Source of the DNA: an uncultured Pirellula sp. | Lineage (GTDB): Bacteria > Planctomycetota > Planctomycetia > Pirellulales > Pirellulaceae | Reading direction: 5' to 3' | Length of the DNA: 64,000 nucleotides | Assembly: GCA_903858115.1 (NCBI GenBank) | Contig: CAIOHR010000370.1 | Location: 1-64,000, forward strand | Shown here: piece after piece, positions 50,061-59,277 of the stretch | Layout of the letters: each line of letters opens with the position of its first letter | Position numbering within the stretch: the first letter of the stretch is position 1 | The notes under the pieces: model-generated | Database searches by the model: none | What the model saw: the letters and a program-made list of their open reading frames with translations, nothing else | Told to the model about the DNA's origin: nothing | Translations under genes and position numbers: made by a program

Positions 50061-52520
50061 CTATTGTTTTGGAAGCGGTTCGTCCGTTTCTTCTTGTCGG
50101 ATTGGATGAATCTTCAAATCTGCACGAACCTCGGAAAGATCCGCAGCTCTGAGGTGCAACAAAACTAGATTGCGTTGCTTCTTTTGTTTTGCAATTGGGA
50201 CAATAGTGAGAGTGCTCAACGGATTGTCGGTCCAACCGATCGCGATGTATTCACCTTTTGCGAGCGGATAACCTTTGCTTACCTTTTCGAGAATCGCGCC
50301 CAAATACAACTCGTCCCCTATCTCCTTGCTCGTCCAATTAATGCCATCCGATCGAATCACATCAGGTCGCGATAGAATGACATTTTGATTCCATTCGTCG
50401 AACCACCGATCCTCTTTTTCTTGGACTTTCAGATCGCATTTCATGGCCGTTCCTTTTTCGAGAGAACCTAACCATCCTTTGACCAAACGGCCTTTTGGGT
50501 CGATACCGAGCACCCCAAAATCCTTGAGATCAATCGTTGAGTCGCTGGTTACAACGACCTGAAGGAGTGATGCGTCCAATTTGGTGTTGATGTTTCCACC
50601 AAGCTGCACAGTTTCCTCCGATTGAAGAAGCCCGGTCGTATTGGAAAGCACGGGCGTACTTTGCAAACCTGAGCCTGCATCATCTGCAAATGTGTAGTCA
50701 TACTTCGTAGCAGCGATACGTTTGGAAGCACCAGTCTCCGCAGCTGGCGAAGGCATGGGAGTCACCACGCCATTTTCATTTTCAAATGTCGCACGATAGT
50801 TGGTAGAAAGCGAGGTATACAACGCCGAATAAGTCGAAAGCACTCCTCGGGGGTGTCCAGCATGACACTCTAAAAATCCGTACTCGGTTTGGCTGCGTGA
50901 GAAGCCAACGTCCAATTGGACGCCGCGTGCAACGACAAATGCTCCGATGATGGCAATGATGGGCGCTGCCACCCAAGCGAGTTCAACCTTACCCAGTAAT
51001 CGAAAGACAAGCCAATTGATTGGGACAAGTATGATCAAGTAACCGACCAGTAGCTTGACGATTGTCTCAATCTTCGGGACAGTAATCCCTGACGATTGCT
51101 GAAGACTTTGTCTCGCTTGTAGCAAAACTTCGGACTGAGGGTTCCATGCACCGAGACTCGTTTTCTTCGTATCAACGCGGGAGGTGCTCATCATCGAGGA
51201 ATCCAGATCTCGTGCCCAGAGCCTTAATCGAGTCGAGTGGATTGGGTTCAGCTCGGAACCACTGTACTTGCCGGCAAATTTCGTATCCGCTGCAGGGGGC
51301 GCATCATTTTCTATGGTAAAAACAACATCGCGAGGGGGTTTGCGAAGAATCGCATTGTGGATGAACGAACTGTAGGATGGCCAGCGAATAAACGTGTTAT
51401 CCGTCATCGGAAAAGTAGTCATTACGACTCGGCCCTGTCCAACCAGCTTCTCGGCGACTAAGCCGTTGAGAGAGTTGACCCACGAGGCACCTTCGGCCAA
51501 CTCGCCTTCGAGTTTGGGAATTTTCTTCGCAGGCGTGAACGGAACAATGGATGCTGTTTTGATCTGGTTCGTATATTCCTTGATAGTCCAATTTTCATTG
51601 AGCCGATCGATCTCTTCCTCTGTAATGGAAGAGGCAATGGTATTGTTGAGTGGAGACAGTTCTTTGAGAAAGGAGCTAGAAACGCCACCGATCGCATCGC
51701 TGCCATTGATAATGATCGTTCCGCCGAAGTACAGCCAATCGAGAATGGCGTTCTGTTGTTCCGTAGAGAACCTCGACGGAGAAGCATCGTTGATAACAAG
51801 ATGCGAAATCGATGTCATGGAATAAAGATGTTCCGGAAACTGCGAAGCGATTTCATCTTCGTTTAGATCGGTCATGCGGTGTGGAGCGATTCTCTCGTCG
51901 GGCATCTTTTTTTGAGAAGGCCAAACCATGCAGTCGAGGCCTCTCCAAAAAACGTAACGCGCCGGGTCGACGCTGATCGAAACGATATTGTATTGATACC
52001 CTGGTAGAAGTCGGGCTGGATACTCGCCAGCAAAAACAGTGGTGCCGACTCCTCGCATGCTGTAATTCACTCCCAGATACGACGGGATGGTCTGCAAGGT
52101 CATATCCAATTCTTCGTTACTGACTGCGATGTCGGGTTGGTAGAACTTAAGGGCGATGTTCTTTTCTTGATCTTTACCGATCGCGATGTTGCGTTGGAAC
52201 TCCATGGGCGAGGTACCCGGAAACGTGGGAACAGGTTTCCGCTCGCGACTGAAGATACCGACCTTTGCAGTCAGCGATTCGTCTTGCTGGTTTGCTTTGA
52301 GTTTGTGGTTGGCCTGGTACCAGTGACCTGGTTTATGGAAGTTTCCAATCGTGTCCTTCGAAAAAGGCAGTGTCCGCATTTCGGTCGACGTGATTCGAAG
52401 TTTCTTCTTTTCTTCTTCGGGGTCTTTGGGTTTTGCTGTTTGCGGATTGCAGCCTCGACATCCGAAAACCATTGTCAAAAGCAGGCAGATGCAGATAAAT
52501 TTGTTAAAAGAAGCGTTCAC
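50061..52520 (-). CDS. Large predicted lipoprotein/membrane protein, hypothetical
   Basis: 819 residues from GTG 52520, which has GGAG six bases upstream; the GTG at 52556 is less likely. The protein begins with a hydrophobic run, FICICLLLTMVFGCRGCNP, where the first cysteine could be lipid-modified although the -2 residue is unusual. The middle contains LVINDASPSRFSTEQQNAIL and DWLYFGGTIIINGSDAIGGV, like a class I glutamine-amidotransferase-type fold used as a binding domain in large secreted proteins. Two membrane helices near residues 485-525 (LLVGYLIILVPINWLVFRL and VAAPIIAIIGAFVVA) precede a beta-rich end. I do not recognise a named family. It is convergent with the glycosyltransferase. 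Confidence 0.7.
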   Translation of the reverse strand: MNASFNKFICICLLLTMVFGCRGCNPQTAKPKDPEEEKKKLRITSTEMRTLPFSKDTIGNFHKPGHWYQANHKLKANQQDESLTAKVGIFSRERKPVPTFPGTSPMEFQRNIAIGKDQEKNIALKFYQPDIAVSNEELDMTLQTIPSYLGVNYSMRGVGTTVFAGEYPARLLPGYQYNIVSISVDPARYVFWRGLDCMVWPSQKKMPDERIAPHRMTDLNEDEIASQFPEHLYSMTSISHLVINDASPSRFSTEQQNAILDWLYFGGTIIINGSDAIGGVSSSFLKELSPLNNTIASSITEEEIDRLNENWTIKEYTNQIKTASIVPFTPAKKIPKLEGELAEGASWVNSLNGLVAEKLVGQGRVVMTTFPMTDNTFIRWPSYSSFIHNAILRKPPRDVVFTIENDAPPAADTKFAGKYSGSELNPIHSTRLRLWARDLDSSMMSTSRVDTKKTSLGAWNPQSEVLLQARQSLQQSSGITVPKIETIVKLLVGYLIILVPINWLVFRLLGKVELAWVAAPIIAIIGAFVVARGVQLDVGFSRSQTEYGFLECHAGHPRGVLSTYSALYTSLSTNYRATFENENGVVTPMPSPAAETGASKRIAATKYDYTFADDAGSGLQSTPVLSNTTGLLQSEETVQLGGNINTKLDASLLQVVVTSDSTIDLKDFGVLGIDPKGRLVKGWLGSLEKGTAMKCDLKVQEKEDRWFDEWNQNVILSRPDVIRSDGINWTSKEIGDELYLGAILEKVSKGYPLAKGEYIAIGWTDNPLSTLTIVPIAKQKKQRNLVLLHLRAADLSEVRADLKIHPIRQEETDEPLPKQ

Positions 52521-52729
52521 TACGAGCTCCGAGGCATGGTATGCGATCCAATTCACGAGGGTTGTGGCCCTAACGGGAAATCATAACGGAAGAATTGTAA
52601 ACGATATCTACTCGCAACTAACGAAATCGTCTCAAATTCGCTTCCCACGGTTCCTTACTTTTCATCTACACTAGGGAATGTGCCGTTCAGCGATAGAGCC
52701 CTGCTATCGCACCGATCCGATCGTCTCCT

Positions 52730-55039
52730 TTGTCCGTTTTCATCTTGAATCCTAGCAATCCCAATCCGCCAGATGCCACGTTGAACCAAACGATGGGCGA
52801 GCAAATGAGGGCGGAGGAACTGAGTCTTCGTGCGACTGTCCCACCTGCGCAGGTACCAGGCTACAAATTAGACAGACTGCTCGGGCAAGGTGCGTTTGGA
52901 CAGGTCTGGGTCGGAACGAACCTCAACACAGGTCGAACCGTTGCCGTCAAGTTTTATCTCCACCGGAGTGGTGTGAACTGGTCGCTCCTCACGCGAGAAG
53001 TGAAAAATTTGGTCAGTATGGCCGGCAATCGACTGATCGTACAAGTGCTCGAGGTTGGCTGGGATGCCGAGCCTCCCTACTATGTGATGGAGTATTTAGA
53101 AAGCGGCTCCCTCGACGATCTGATCCGCAAGCGTGGGGCCATGCCGGTTTCGCAAGCGGTCGCGATCTTTGCAGATATTGCGAGAGGACTTAACCATTCG
53201 CATGGCAAAGGGGTGTTGCATTGCGATTTGAAACCTGCAAACGTTTTGCTCGATCCTGAACTACAACCTCGATTAGCAGATTTTGGTCAAAGTCGATTGT
53301 CCAGCGAGCAAACACCATCGCTGGGGACACTGTTCTATATGGCTCCGGAACAAGCGGACCTCAATGCGGTCCCGGACGCTCGATGGGATGTTTATGCATT
53401 GGGTGCCATTCTCTATTGCATGCTTGTCGGGGTACCTCCTTACCGAACCCCCGACACTGTATCCACGCTCGACACAGCAACCAGCCTCTCGGAACGCTTG
53501 AAAAGATACCGAGACACCATCCACAAATCACAGTTCCCGCGACAACATCTTCGCGTACGCGGAATGGACCGATGGCTGTCCGCCATTATCGATCGCTGCT
53601 TGGCCAAAAAACCGGATGACCGTTTTGAGAACGTTCAGCAGGTCCTGGAAGCAATTGAACGGCGCCAAATTGCACGCTTGAATCTACCTATGATGCTTCT
53701 AGGTATTGTTGGGCCCATTCTATTGCTTACTGTGATGTCCCTCTTTTTCTGGCGCGGCGTAGCTGTCGCCGAACGAGAATCAGCCAACGAATTGAAGGAA
53801 ATGGTCCTTCAAAATAATTTGTTCGCGGCGCGTCTTGGAGCGCGAACGCTCGAAAAGGAAATTGAATCTCTGTTTCGTCTTATCGAAGAAGAGGCAAAGT
53901 CTTCTGAATTTGAGAAGTTGTTCACCGAGGCGATTGATGCGGCCGGAAATGACCTATTGACCGCCCTCATCGAAGACGGCTCGACTCCAGAAGAGAGGCA
54001 AATGCTCCTCGAAGTCCCCCAACGAATATCGCTGGAAAAGCATCTCGTGGAACGCTTCAAAAAGATCAAAGCGGCATCGGGTGGGCGAAAGAATACGACG
54101 AGATTCGCGAGCTTGTTTGTGCAAGATCGCTGGGGAACAATGATCGCTGCGGCATTTACAGACGAAACATCCAACACAGGTGTCGGATACAACCGTGCTT
54201 ATCGAAGCTACTTTAATGGACAATCCCAGGACTCCGACGAAGCGATCTCGCCTCGCAAGTTTCAAGGGACCAAGTTTTCTCATGTGAGTGTGCCATTTCT
54301 TTCAGAGACAACCAAACGTTGGAAGATCGCCGTCTCGACTCCGATCTCGATAAATTTTGAACCCACCACGACGGAGGATACAGCTCGCTCGATTACCGGT
54401 GTGATGGTCTTAACGATAGACCTAGGTGATTTCGACTTGCTACCGGATGACATGCATCAAGGACCGGACGGAGGTGCGCGACAATCGGATCAATTCGCGG
54501 TTATGGTCGACGGACATGCGGGAACAGGTTTCGAAAGGGGAACTCGCGAGGGGACACTCTTGCAGCACCCTGTATTCAAAGAATTTCCTTCCTCCGTAGA
54601 TTTTCGATACCAGCAGATCGACGAAGAAATGCTTTCGAAACTAAAGGGGGAGGGGACCTACAAATACATCGATCCTGTCTCAAGCGATGTTGCCGGTAAA
54701 GACTATGCAGGCAAGTGGATTGCAGCCATGTCGAAAGTGGAAGTATTGCGAAAATCGAACGATACGCTGGAACGCCGAGAGCCTGCAAACCTATGGGTAC
54801 TTGTGCAAACTCGAGCAAACACCGTAACGGCCCCCGTCGAGAACATGGGTCGCAAGATGATTGGGGAAGGTTTTTTCGCGCTGCTCACGATGTTGGCCAT
54901 GATCTGTTCAATTTGGGTCTTTGTTGTTTGGGTCATGCGATTGCCCGAAAGCTTCCGTTCCGCCGTCCGTTCTCGAACAGGCTCCACGACAGAATTGACA
55001 GGCTCCGCAAACGATGCAACTCTTGACGCCGACCGTTAG
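52730..55039 (+). CDS. Transmembrane Ser/Thr protein kinase with outside sensor
   Basis: Up to 769 residues from TTG 52730; ATG 52796 or 52805 are alternatives and none has a ribosome site. Residues 45-310 are a Hanks-type kinase: GQGAFG (52-57), Lys74 in VAVKFY, HCDLKPAN with Asp166, DFG at 184-186, and MAPEQ. A membrane helix follows at about 317-345 (MMLLGIVGPILLLTVMSLFF). Residues 345-715 are outside and may include a Cache-like sensor, with WGTMIAAAFTDET, VGYNRAYRSYF and WKIAVSTPISIN as its core. A second helix near 725-745 and a short serine/threonine tail end the protein. It likely senses a ligand and phosphorylates proteins on Ser/Thr. Confidence 0.9.
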   Translation: MSVFILNPSNPNPPDATLNQTMGEQMRAEELSLRATVPPAQVPGYKLDRLLGQGAFGQVWVGTNLNTGRTVAVKFYLHRSGVNWSLLTREVKNLVSMAGNRLIVQVLEVGWDAEPPYYVMEYLESGSLDDLIRKRGAMPVSQAVAIFADIARGLNHSHGKGVLHCDLKPANVLLDPELQPRLADFGQSRLSSEQTPSLGTLFYMAPEQADLNAVPDARWDVYALGAILYCMLVGVPPYRTPDTVSTLDTATSLSERLKRYRDTIHKSQFPRQHLRVRGMDRWLSAIIDRCLAKKPDDRFENVQQVLEAIERRQIARLNLPMMLLGIVGPILLLTVMSLFFWRGVAVAERESANELKEMVLQNNLFAARLGARTLEKEIESLFRLIEEEAKSSEFEKLFTEAIDAAGNDLLTALIEDGSTPEERQMLLEVPQRISLEKHLVERFKKIKAASGGRKNTTRFASLFVQDRWGTMIAAAFTDETSNTGVGYNRAYRSYFNGQSQDSDEAISPRKFQGTKFSHVSVPFLSETTKRWKIAVSTPISINFEPTTTEDTARSITGVMVLTIDLGDFDLLPDDMHQGPDGGARQSDQFAVMVDGHAGTGFERGTREGTLLQHPVFKEFPSSVDFRYQQIDEEMLSKLKGEGTYKYIDPVSSDVAGKDYAGKWIAAMSKVEVLRKSNDTLERREPANLWVLVQTRANTVTAPVENMGRKMIGEGFFALLTMLAMICSIWVFVVWVMRLPESFRSAVRSRTGSTTELTGSANDATLDADR

Positions 55040-55070
55040 CTAGCATTGGTGGGCCGTTAATTCTCTATCG

Positions 55071-55087
55071 ACCGTAAACGGTTTTTT
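55071..55087 (+). terminator. Short hairpin with T-run after the kinase gene
   Basis: ACCG-TAAA-CGGT is followed by five more T residues. The stem is only 4 bp, so this is a weak candidate for a rho-independent terminator, 32 bases after the kinase stop. Confidence 0.3.
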
Positions 55088-55173
55088 CTCTATTGTCCGG
55101 CGTGATGGCATACACGGAAGAATGGCTCAGCACATGTGCTGGCTGCAAGTAGGACGCATAGGACGCTTTTACC

Positions 55174-58100
55174 ATGGCGAAAATCCACGATTCTGACTTT
55201 AGCAAACGACCACGGCGACGGGTGGGATGGAAGCGTATCCTTGTCATTTCCTTGATTGTCGTTCTAGCCTTGGTGGGCTTTGGAGTGCCGCTTGCACTTC
55301 AGAATCGAAACTTTGTCGTCTCGATGGCAAACAAGTACGCAGGTCTCGCGCCGATGCGGATCGATCTTACCGCAATCGAGGGAGGTTGGTTTCGGCCGAT
55401 CAAGGTTCGAGGTCTTCGCCTTGTAGACGAGCAAGGAGCCGAATTGATTCAAATTGCAGAAGTGGAAACCGAACTGACGCTTCTGAATGCCATTGCCAAT
55501 TACCACAACCTCAAGATGATTACCGTTCGTGGAGCATCAGTGCAACTAGATGTTCAGCCAGGTACCACAAATCTGGAACAGGCATTCAAACCTTTTTTGG
55601 CAACGTCACCGACACCTGCCGCAGCAGAACCTTCAAACGCATCGGCGACAGTCCCATTCGTCGGACGAGTGCGAATTGCCGACGCAGTAGTACACGCTCG
55701 GGATAGCGTTGATTTGACCAGTTGGGATCTCATCCTCAAACAAGCGGACTTACCGCTCCCGACTGCCGAGCAACCGCTCCCCCCCATGACCTTGATCGGC
55801 ACACTTCAACAAACGACCGCGAGGCCTGGCGAAGTATTGATGGGTGGTCAGTTCAATATTCAAACCCAGCCATTGGCGCAGCCTCTGGGGAGCAATCCGA
55901 AGCCGGATTTAGTTCCCCTGAAGATGACGATCGTTACCAATGGGCTACCATTGCACTGGTACGATTTAGTCAAGCGACGGTTTCCGGAGCTACCGATCGA
56001 ACGCATCGTCGGCCTAGCGACCATTCAAACCGATGTGGAATTGCACAACCAACAACATGTTGTTGCGCAAATCCAAACGGCACAAATTGATGCTCTCCAA
56101 TTGAGCGCCCCCGATTTGGTCGGCCCGCGCGGAGCCTCAATTCAGCAGATGCGTCTCTCTGGTTCGATTCACAAGAGCCTCGACCGAATTCGCACCGAAG
56201 GGCTAACACTGCAATCGGATGTAGGTAACGTGAGTGTCGTCGCAGACTTGCCATTTCCTCCCCCCATGCCGACCGTGGGACAACCGTGGTTGCTAGACTC
56301 GGACTATGATATCAACGGTGCAGTCAATTTAGCCAAAGTCATCCAGGTCGCTCCGGACCTAATTCAGATGCAAGACCAAGTGCAACTGGTGAGCGGCCAA
56401 GCGACATTGCATGCGGTTCAACTCAAAACCGTGGGTGACGCAAAGACGCCTCCCGTTAGCAAGTTTCAACTCGATCTCGGCGGCTTGCAAGCCAATATGC
56501 GAGGCACCAATATGCGGTGGGATCAAGCGCTGAAGGCCGTGGTGGATATCAAACCGTCACCTTCGGGTGTTCCGGTCTTCAAAGCGGACTGCACTGCGGA
56601 GTTCTGCGATATTCATGGTGAAGGAGGATTGCTTCAAGGGCAATTGGCTGGAAGCTTTGATCTATCGAAAATGCAGCAACGATTATCCCAATGGTTTGCA
56701 CTCCCCGTGGAGAGTATGACGGGCTCTGCAGAATGCCAAATCGCTTGGAAGCAGGATGAAGGGAATCGATTGATTGCCAACGGCGCGATCAAGACAACTC
56801 CCGTACGATTGACCAACAAACACGGTCAACTCAACGAACCGGCGTGGGAAGGGGAGTTTCAACTCGTCGGCCGTGTGGATCAAGGCAGCTTGATTCAAAT
56901 AGACCGTTCGCTGATGAAACTCGCAGCTCAAGGAGAATTGTTAAGCGCCACAGTGCTTGAGCCAATTTCCTTGATTTCGGCGACGCCCGGAATGACGAAA
57001 TTGCCACCCGCTGGTATACAGCTGAAGCTAGCTGGCGACTTGGCTGGTTGGCAGCGCCGGGCCCAACTGTTCGCTGGTGTTGATCCCGGTGTTCAAGTCG
57101 GTGGCCAATGCGAGCTAGACGCGTCTGGGGTTATCGATGCGACGCATGTACAGCTTACGAAAGCATCGCTAAACGCTACAGAATTCAATGTCCAATCAGG
57201 AACGAGTCGCTATTTCGAACCTCAGTTGATAGGTAATTTTGAAGGACGAATCGACACTCAAGACCTTACCAAACTGAAGGTTGACAATCTGCTTGTACAA
57301 ACCCTTTCCTTTGCACTCCAAGGCAAAGACGAAGCTGTCCCGAATCAGGGACTTGCAAGAACAGGGAACGCTGCGTTTCGAATCAATCCGAACCAGTTGA
57401 TGACCTCGATTCAATCGGTGCCACCAACCACGTCGAGCATTGCAGTAGAAGGAGATGTCACCGGGCAAATTCGCTGGCAGGTTGACCCCAAGCAATTGTC
57501 ATGGGTCATGACCACCGATGCAAAAGATATTCGAGCGACCCAGCCTAACGCAAACCAGGCTAGCACAAAACTTGTCAGTACCTCCAGCGCAGAATCGCAA
57601 AGTACGACCGTGCTATGGGAAGAGCCTGAGGCAAGGATGTCGGTCAATGGCCGATATGATATTGCTACTGGAAATCTCGAAATCCCGCAGTCCCAGTTAC
57701 AAACACAATGGTTTGCCTATGGCGGTGCAACGACCATGAACTCTACCAAGGACAAGACAACGATCGTATCGAAAGGAAACGTTACCTACGACGCTGCATT
57801 AGTTGCGGAGCGATTGAAGCCGTGGACGGGAAGTTATCTCGCTATCCAAGGGCAACGCACACAACCTATCGAGGTTACCTGGACCTCGAATTCCAATCCG
57901 AATTCAAGTTGGGTCGATTCTCTGCAAGCGAAATCGAGTATCGGTTGGGATCAAGCCAATCTCATTGGAATTCCCATCGGTAAATCGGAGGTACCGCTCC
58001 GAATTGAGAATGGTCACTTCTTGACAAAAGCGGAGATTCCCGTATCGCAAGGGAAACTATGTTGGAACCTCGATGGAAACATTGCAGGAACTCCGCTCTC

Positions 58101-58950
58101 CATAGTTCAAACACCGGAAACGGTCATCGACAACGTCGCGATTACACCACAAATGTGTCAGGGTTGGCTCAAGTATGTGGCGCCTCTTTTGGCCGACGTG
58201 ACGAGCGTGCAGGGAAACCTTAGTTTAAAGATCGACGAAGCGATCATCGTACCACTGGATCTACCAAAGCAGACGGTCAAAGGTGAGCTGATGGTTCACG
58301 GGGCCAACGTCGGTCCCGGGCCGCTCGCGGATCAATTGTTGATGTTGGTACAGCAGATTCGTAACTTCCGAAAAGGAGTCGGAGCGGCCGATGGTGGTGG
58401 AGCCGCAACGAGCTGGTTGCAGATGCCAGAACAACGAGTCCAATTCGATGTGCAGCAAGGAAGAGTTGCGCACAAGAACATGCAGATACAAGCCGGCGAC
58501 GTGGTTATCAACACGAGTGGCTCCGTGGGAATCGATGGTGCTCTGGAGTTGATTGCTTCGGTGCCGATCCAAAAAGATTGGGTCGACAAAACTCCAGCAT
58601 TGCAGTCGTTGGCAGGCCAATTCATCCAAGTGCCGTTGCGTGGCACCGTTCAACGGCCGCAGCTTGACTATTCTTCACTGACATCACTTGCACAACAGGT
58701 TGGAACTGCGGCCCTTCGCAATGAAGCTCAGAAGCAGATCGAAAAAGGGATGAATAAGTTCTTAGGGCCACTTTCCAATCAGCTAGCACCTTTCCAACAA
58801 GGAATGCAACAGATGCAACAAGGGGTCCAACAAAATATGCCTCAATTGCCATTGCCGAATCTGCAAAACTTCCAGTTGCCAGGCTTCGGAGGTTCGGGAC
58901 CATTCGGAGGTGGAGTACCTCCCCCCGCCGTTCCTCCCCAAGGCAAGTAG
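55174..58950 (+). CDS. Very large AsmA/TamB-like envelope protein
   Basis: 1258 residues. A positively charged start (RRRVGWKRILV) leads into one membrane helix, VISLIVVLALVGFGVPLAL. The rest is a long run of beta strands with repeats of the type IKVRGLRLVDEQGAELIQI and LIQIAEVETELTLLNAIANY, as in AsmA, TamB and related lipid-transport proteins that span the periplasm. Residues 740-770 include TTSSIAVEGDVTGQIRW. The last 60 residues are rich in glutamine, proline and glycine (GMQQMQQGVQQNMPQLPLPN type). The job may be to carry phospholipids to the outer membrane. It starts 135 bases after the kinase gene on the same strand. Confidence 0.72.
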   Translation: MAKIHDSDFSKRPRRRVGWKRILVISLIVVLALVGFGVPLALQNRNFVVSMANKYAGLAPMRIDLTAIEGGWFRPIKVRGLRLVDEQGAELIQIAEVETELTLLNAIANYHNLKMITVRGASVQLDVQPGTTNLEQAFKPFLATSPTPAAAEPSNASATVPFVGRVRIADAVVHARDSVDLTSWDLILKQADLPLPTAEQPLPPMTLIGTLQQTTARPGEVLMGGQFNIQTQPLAQPLGSNPKPDLVPLKMTIVTNGLPLHWYDLVKRRFPELPIERIVGLATIQTDVELHNQQHVVAQIQTAQIDALQLSAPDLVGPRGASIQQMRLSGSIHKSLDRIRTEGLTLQSDVGNVSVVADLPFPPPMPTVGQPWLLDSDYDINGAVNLAKVIQVAPDLIQMQDQVQLVSGQATLHAVQLKTVGDAKTPPVSKFQLDLGGLQANMRGTNMRWDQALKAVVDIKPSPSGVPVFKADCTAEFCDIHGEGGLLQGQLAGSFDLSKMQQRLSQWFALPVESMTGSAECQIAWKQDEGNRLIANGAIKTTPVRLTNKHGQLNEPAWEGEFQLVGRVDQGSLIQIDRSLMKLAAQGELLSATVLEPISLISATPGMTKLPPAGIQLKLAGDLAGWQRRAQLFAGVDPGVQVGGQCELDASGVIDATHVQLTKASLNATEFNVQSGTSRYFEPQLIGNFEGRIDTQDLTKLKVDNLLVQTLSFALQGKDEAVPNQGLARTGNAAFRINPNQLMTSIQSVPPTTSSIAVEGDVTGQIRWQVDPKQLSWVMTTDAKDIRATQPNANQASTKLVSTSSAESQSTTVLWEEPEARMSVNGRYDIATGNLEIPQSQLQTQWFAYGGATTMNSTKDKTTIVSKGNVTYDAALVAERLKPWTGSYLAIQGQRTQPIEVTWTSNSNPNSSWVDSLQAKSSIGWDQANLIGIPIGKSEVPLRIENGHFLTKAEIPVSQGKLCWNLDGNIAGTPLSIVQTPETVIDNVAITPQMCQGWLKYVAPLLADVTSVQGNLSLKIDEAIIVPLDLPKQTVKGELMVHGANVGPGPLADQLLMLVQQIRNFRKGVGAADGGGAATSWLQMPEQRVQFDVQQGRVAHKNMQIQAGDVVINTSGSVGIDGALELIASVPIQKDWVDKTPALQSLAGQFIQVPLRGTVQRPQLDYSSLTSLAQQVGTAALRNEAQKQIEKGMNKFLGPLSNQLAPFQQGMQQMQQGVQQNMPQLPLPNLQNFQLPGFGGSGPFGGGVPPPAVPPQGK

Positions 58951-59085
58951 TGATCGTTTCGACATGGCCTGATGTTTCTTTGGCGAGAGCGAACAGGCCA
59001 TGGCGATTTAGATCCTTGTTCATCACGTATTGAGCTATACTGTATCGGTATCAGACAGGAATTGTTCACCGGATCGGAGATTAAC

Positions 59086-59271
59086 GTGAGTTCGTTGTTA
59101 ACCGAATCGCCCGAGACACGAATGGTGCTAAAAAACGTGAGCTGGGAAACTTTCGTCGCCTTGGCTGACGAGCGACGTGGTAGTGTACCTCGCATGAGCT
59201 ACAGCGAAGGAGTCCTGGAGATGATGAGCCCGAAACGTAAACACGAGAACCTTAGCCGGCTTATTGGATGA
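59086..59271 (+). pseudogene. Truncated Uma2 (DUF820) gene
   Basis: From GTG 59086, with GGAG about eight bases ahead, the frame encodes 61 residues: MSSLLTESPETRMVLKNVSW, then ETFVALADERRGSVPRMSYS and EGVLEMMSPKRKHENLSRLIG. This is the N-terminal third of a Uma2-type restriction-endonuclease-fold protein, where GVLEMMSPKREH is diagnostic. A TGA at 59269-59271 ends it at the point where a full-length copy (about 190 residues) continues. The catalytic residues farther on are missing, so it is probably inactive. The next gene starts six bases later. Confidence 0.75.
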
Positions 59272-59277
59272 TACCTG

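Noticed and set aside
58972-59085. Upstream extension of the Uma2 fragment
   Set aside because: The added residues do not match Uma2, and GTG 59086 has a good ribosome site.
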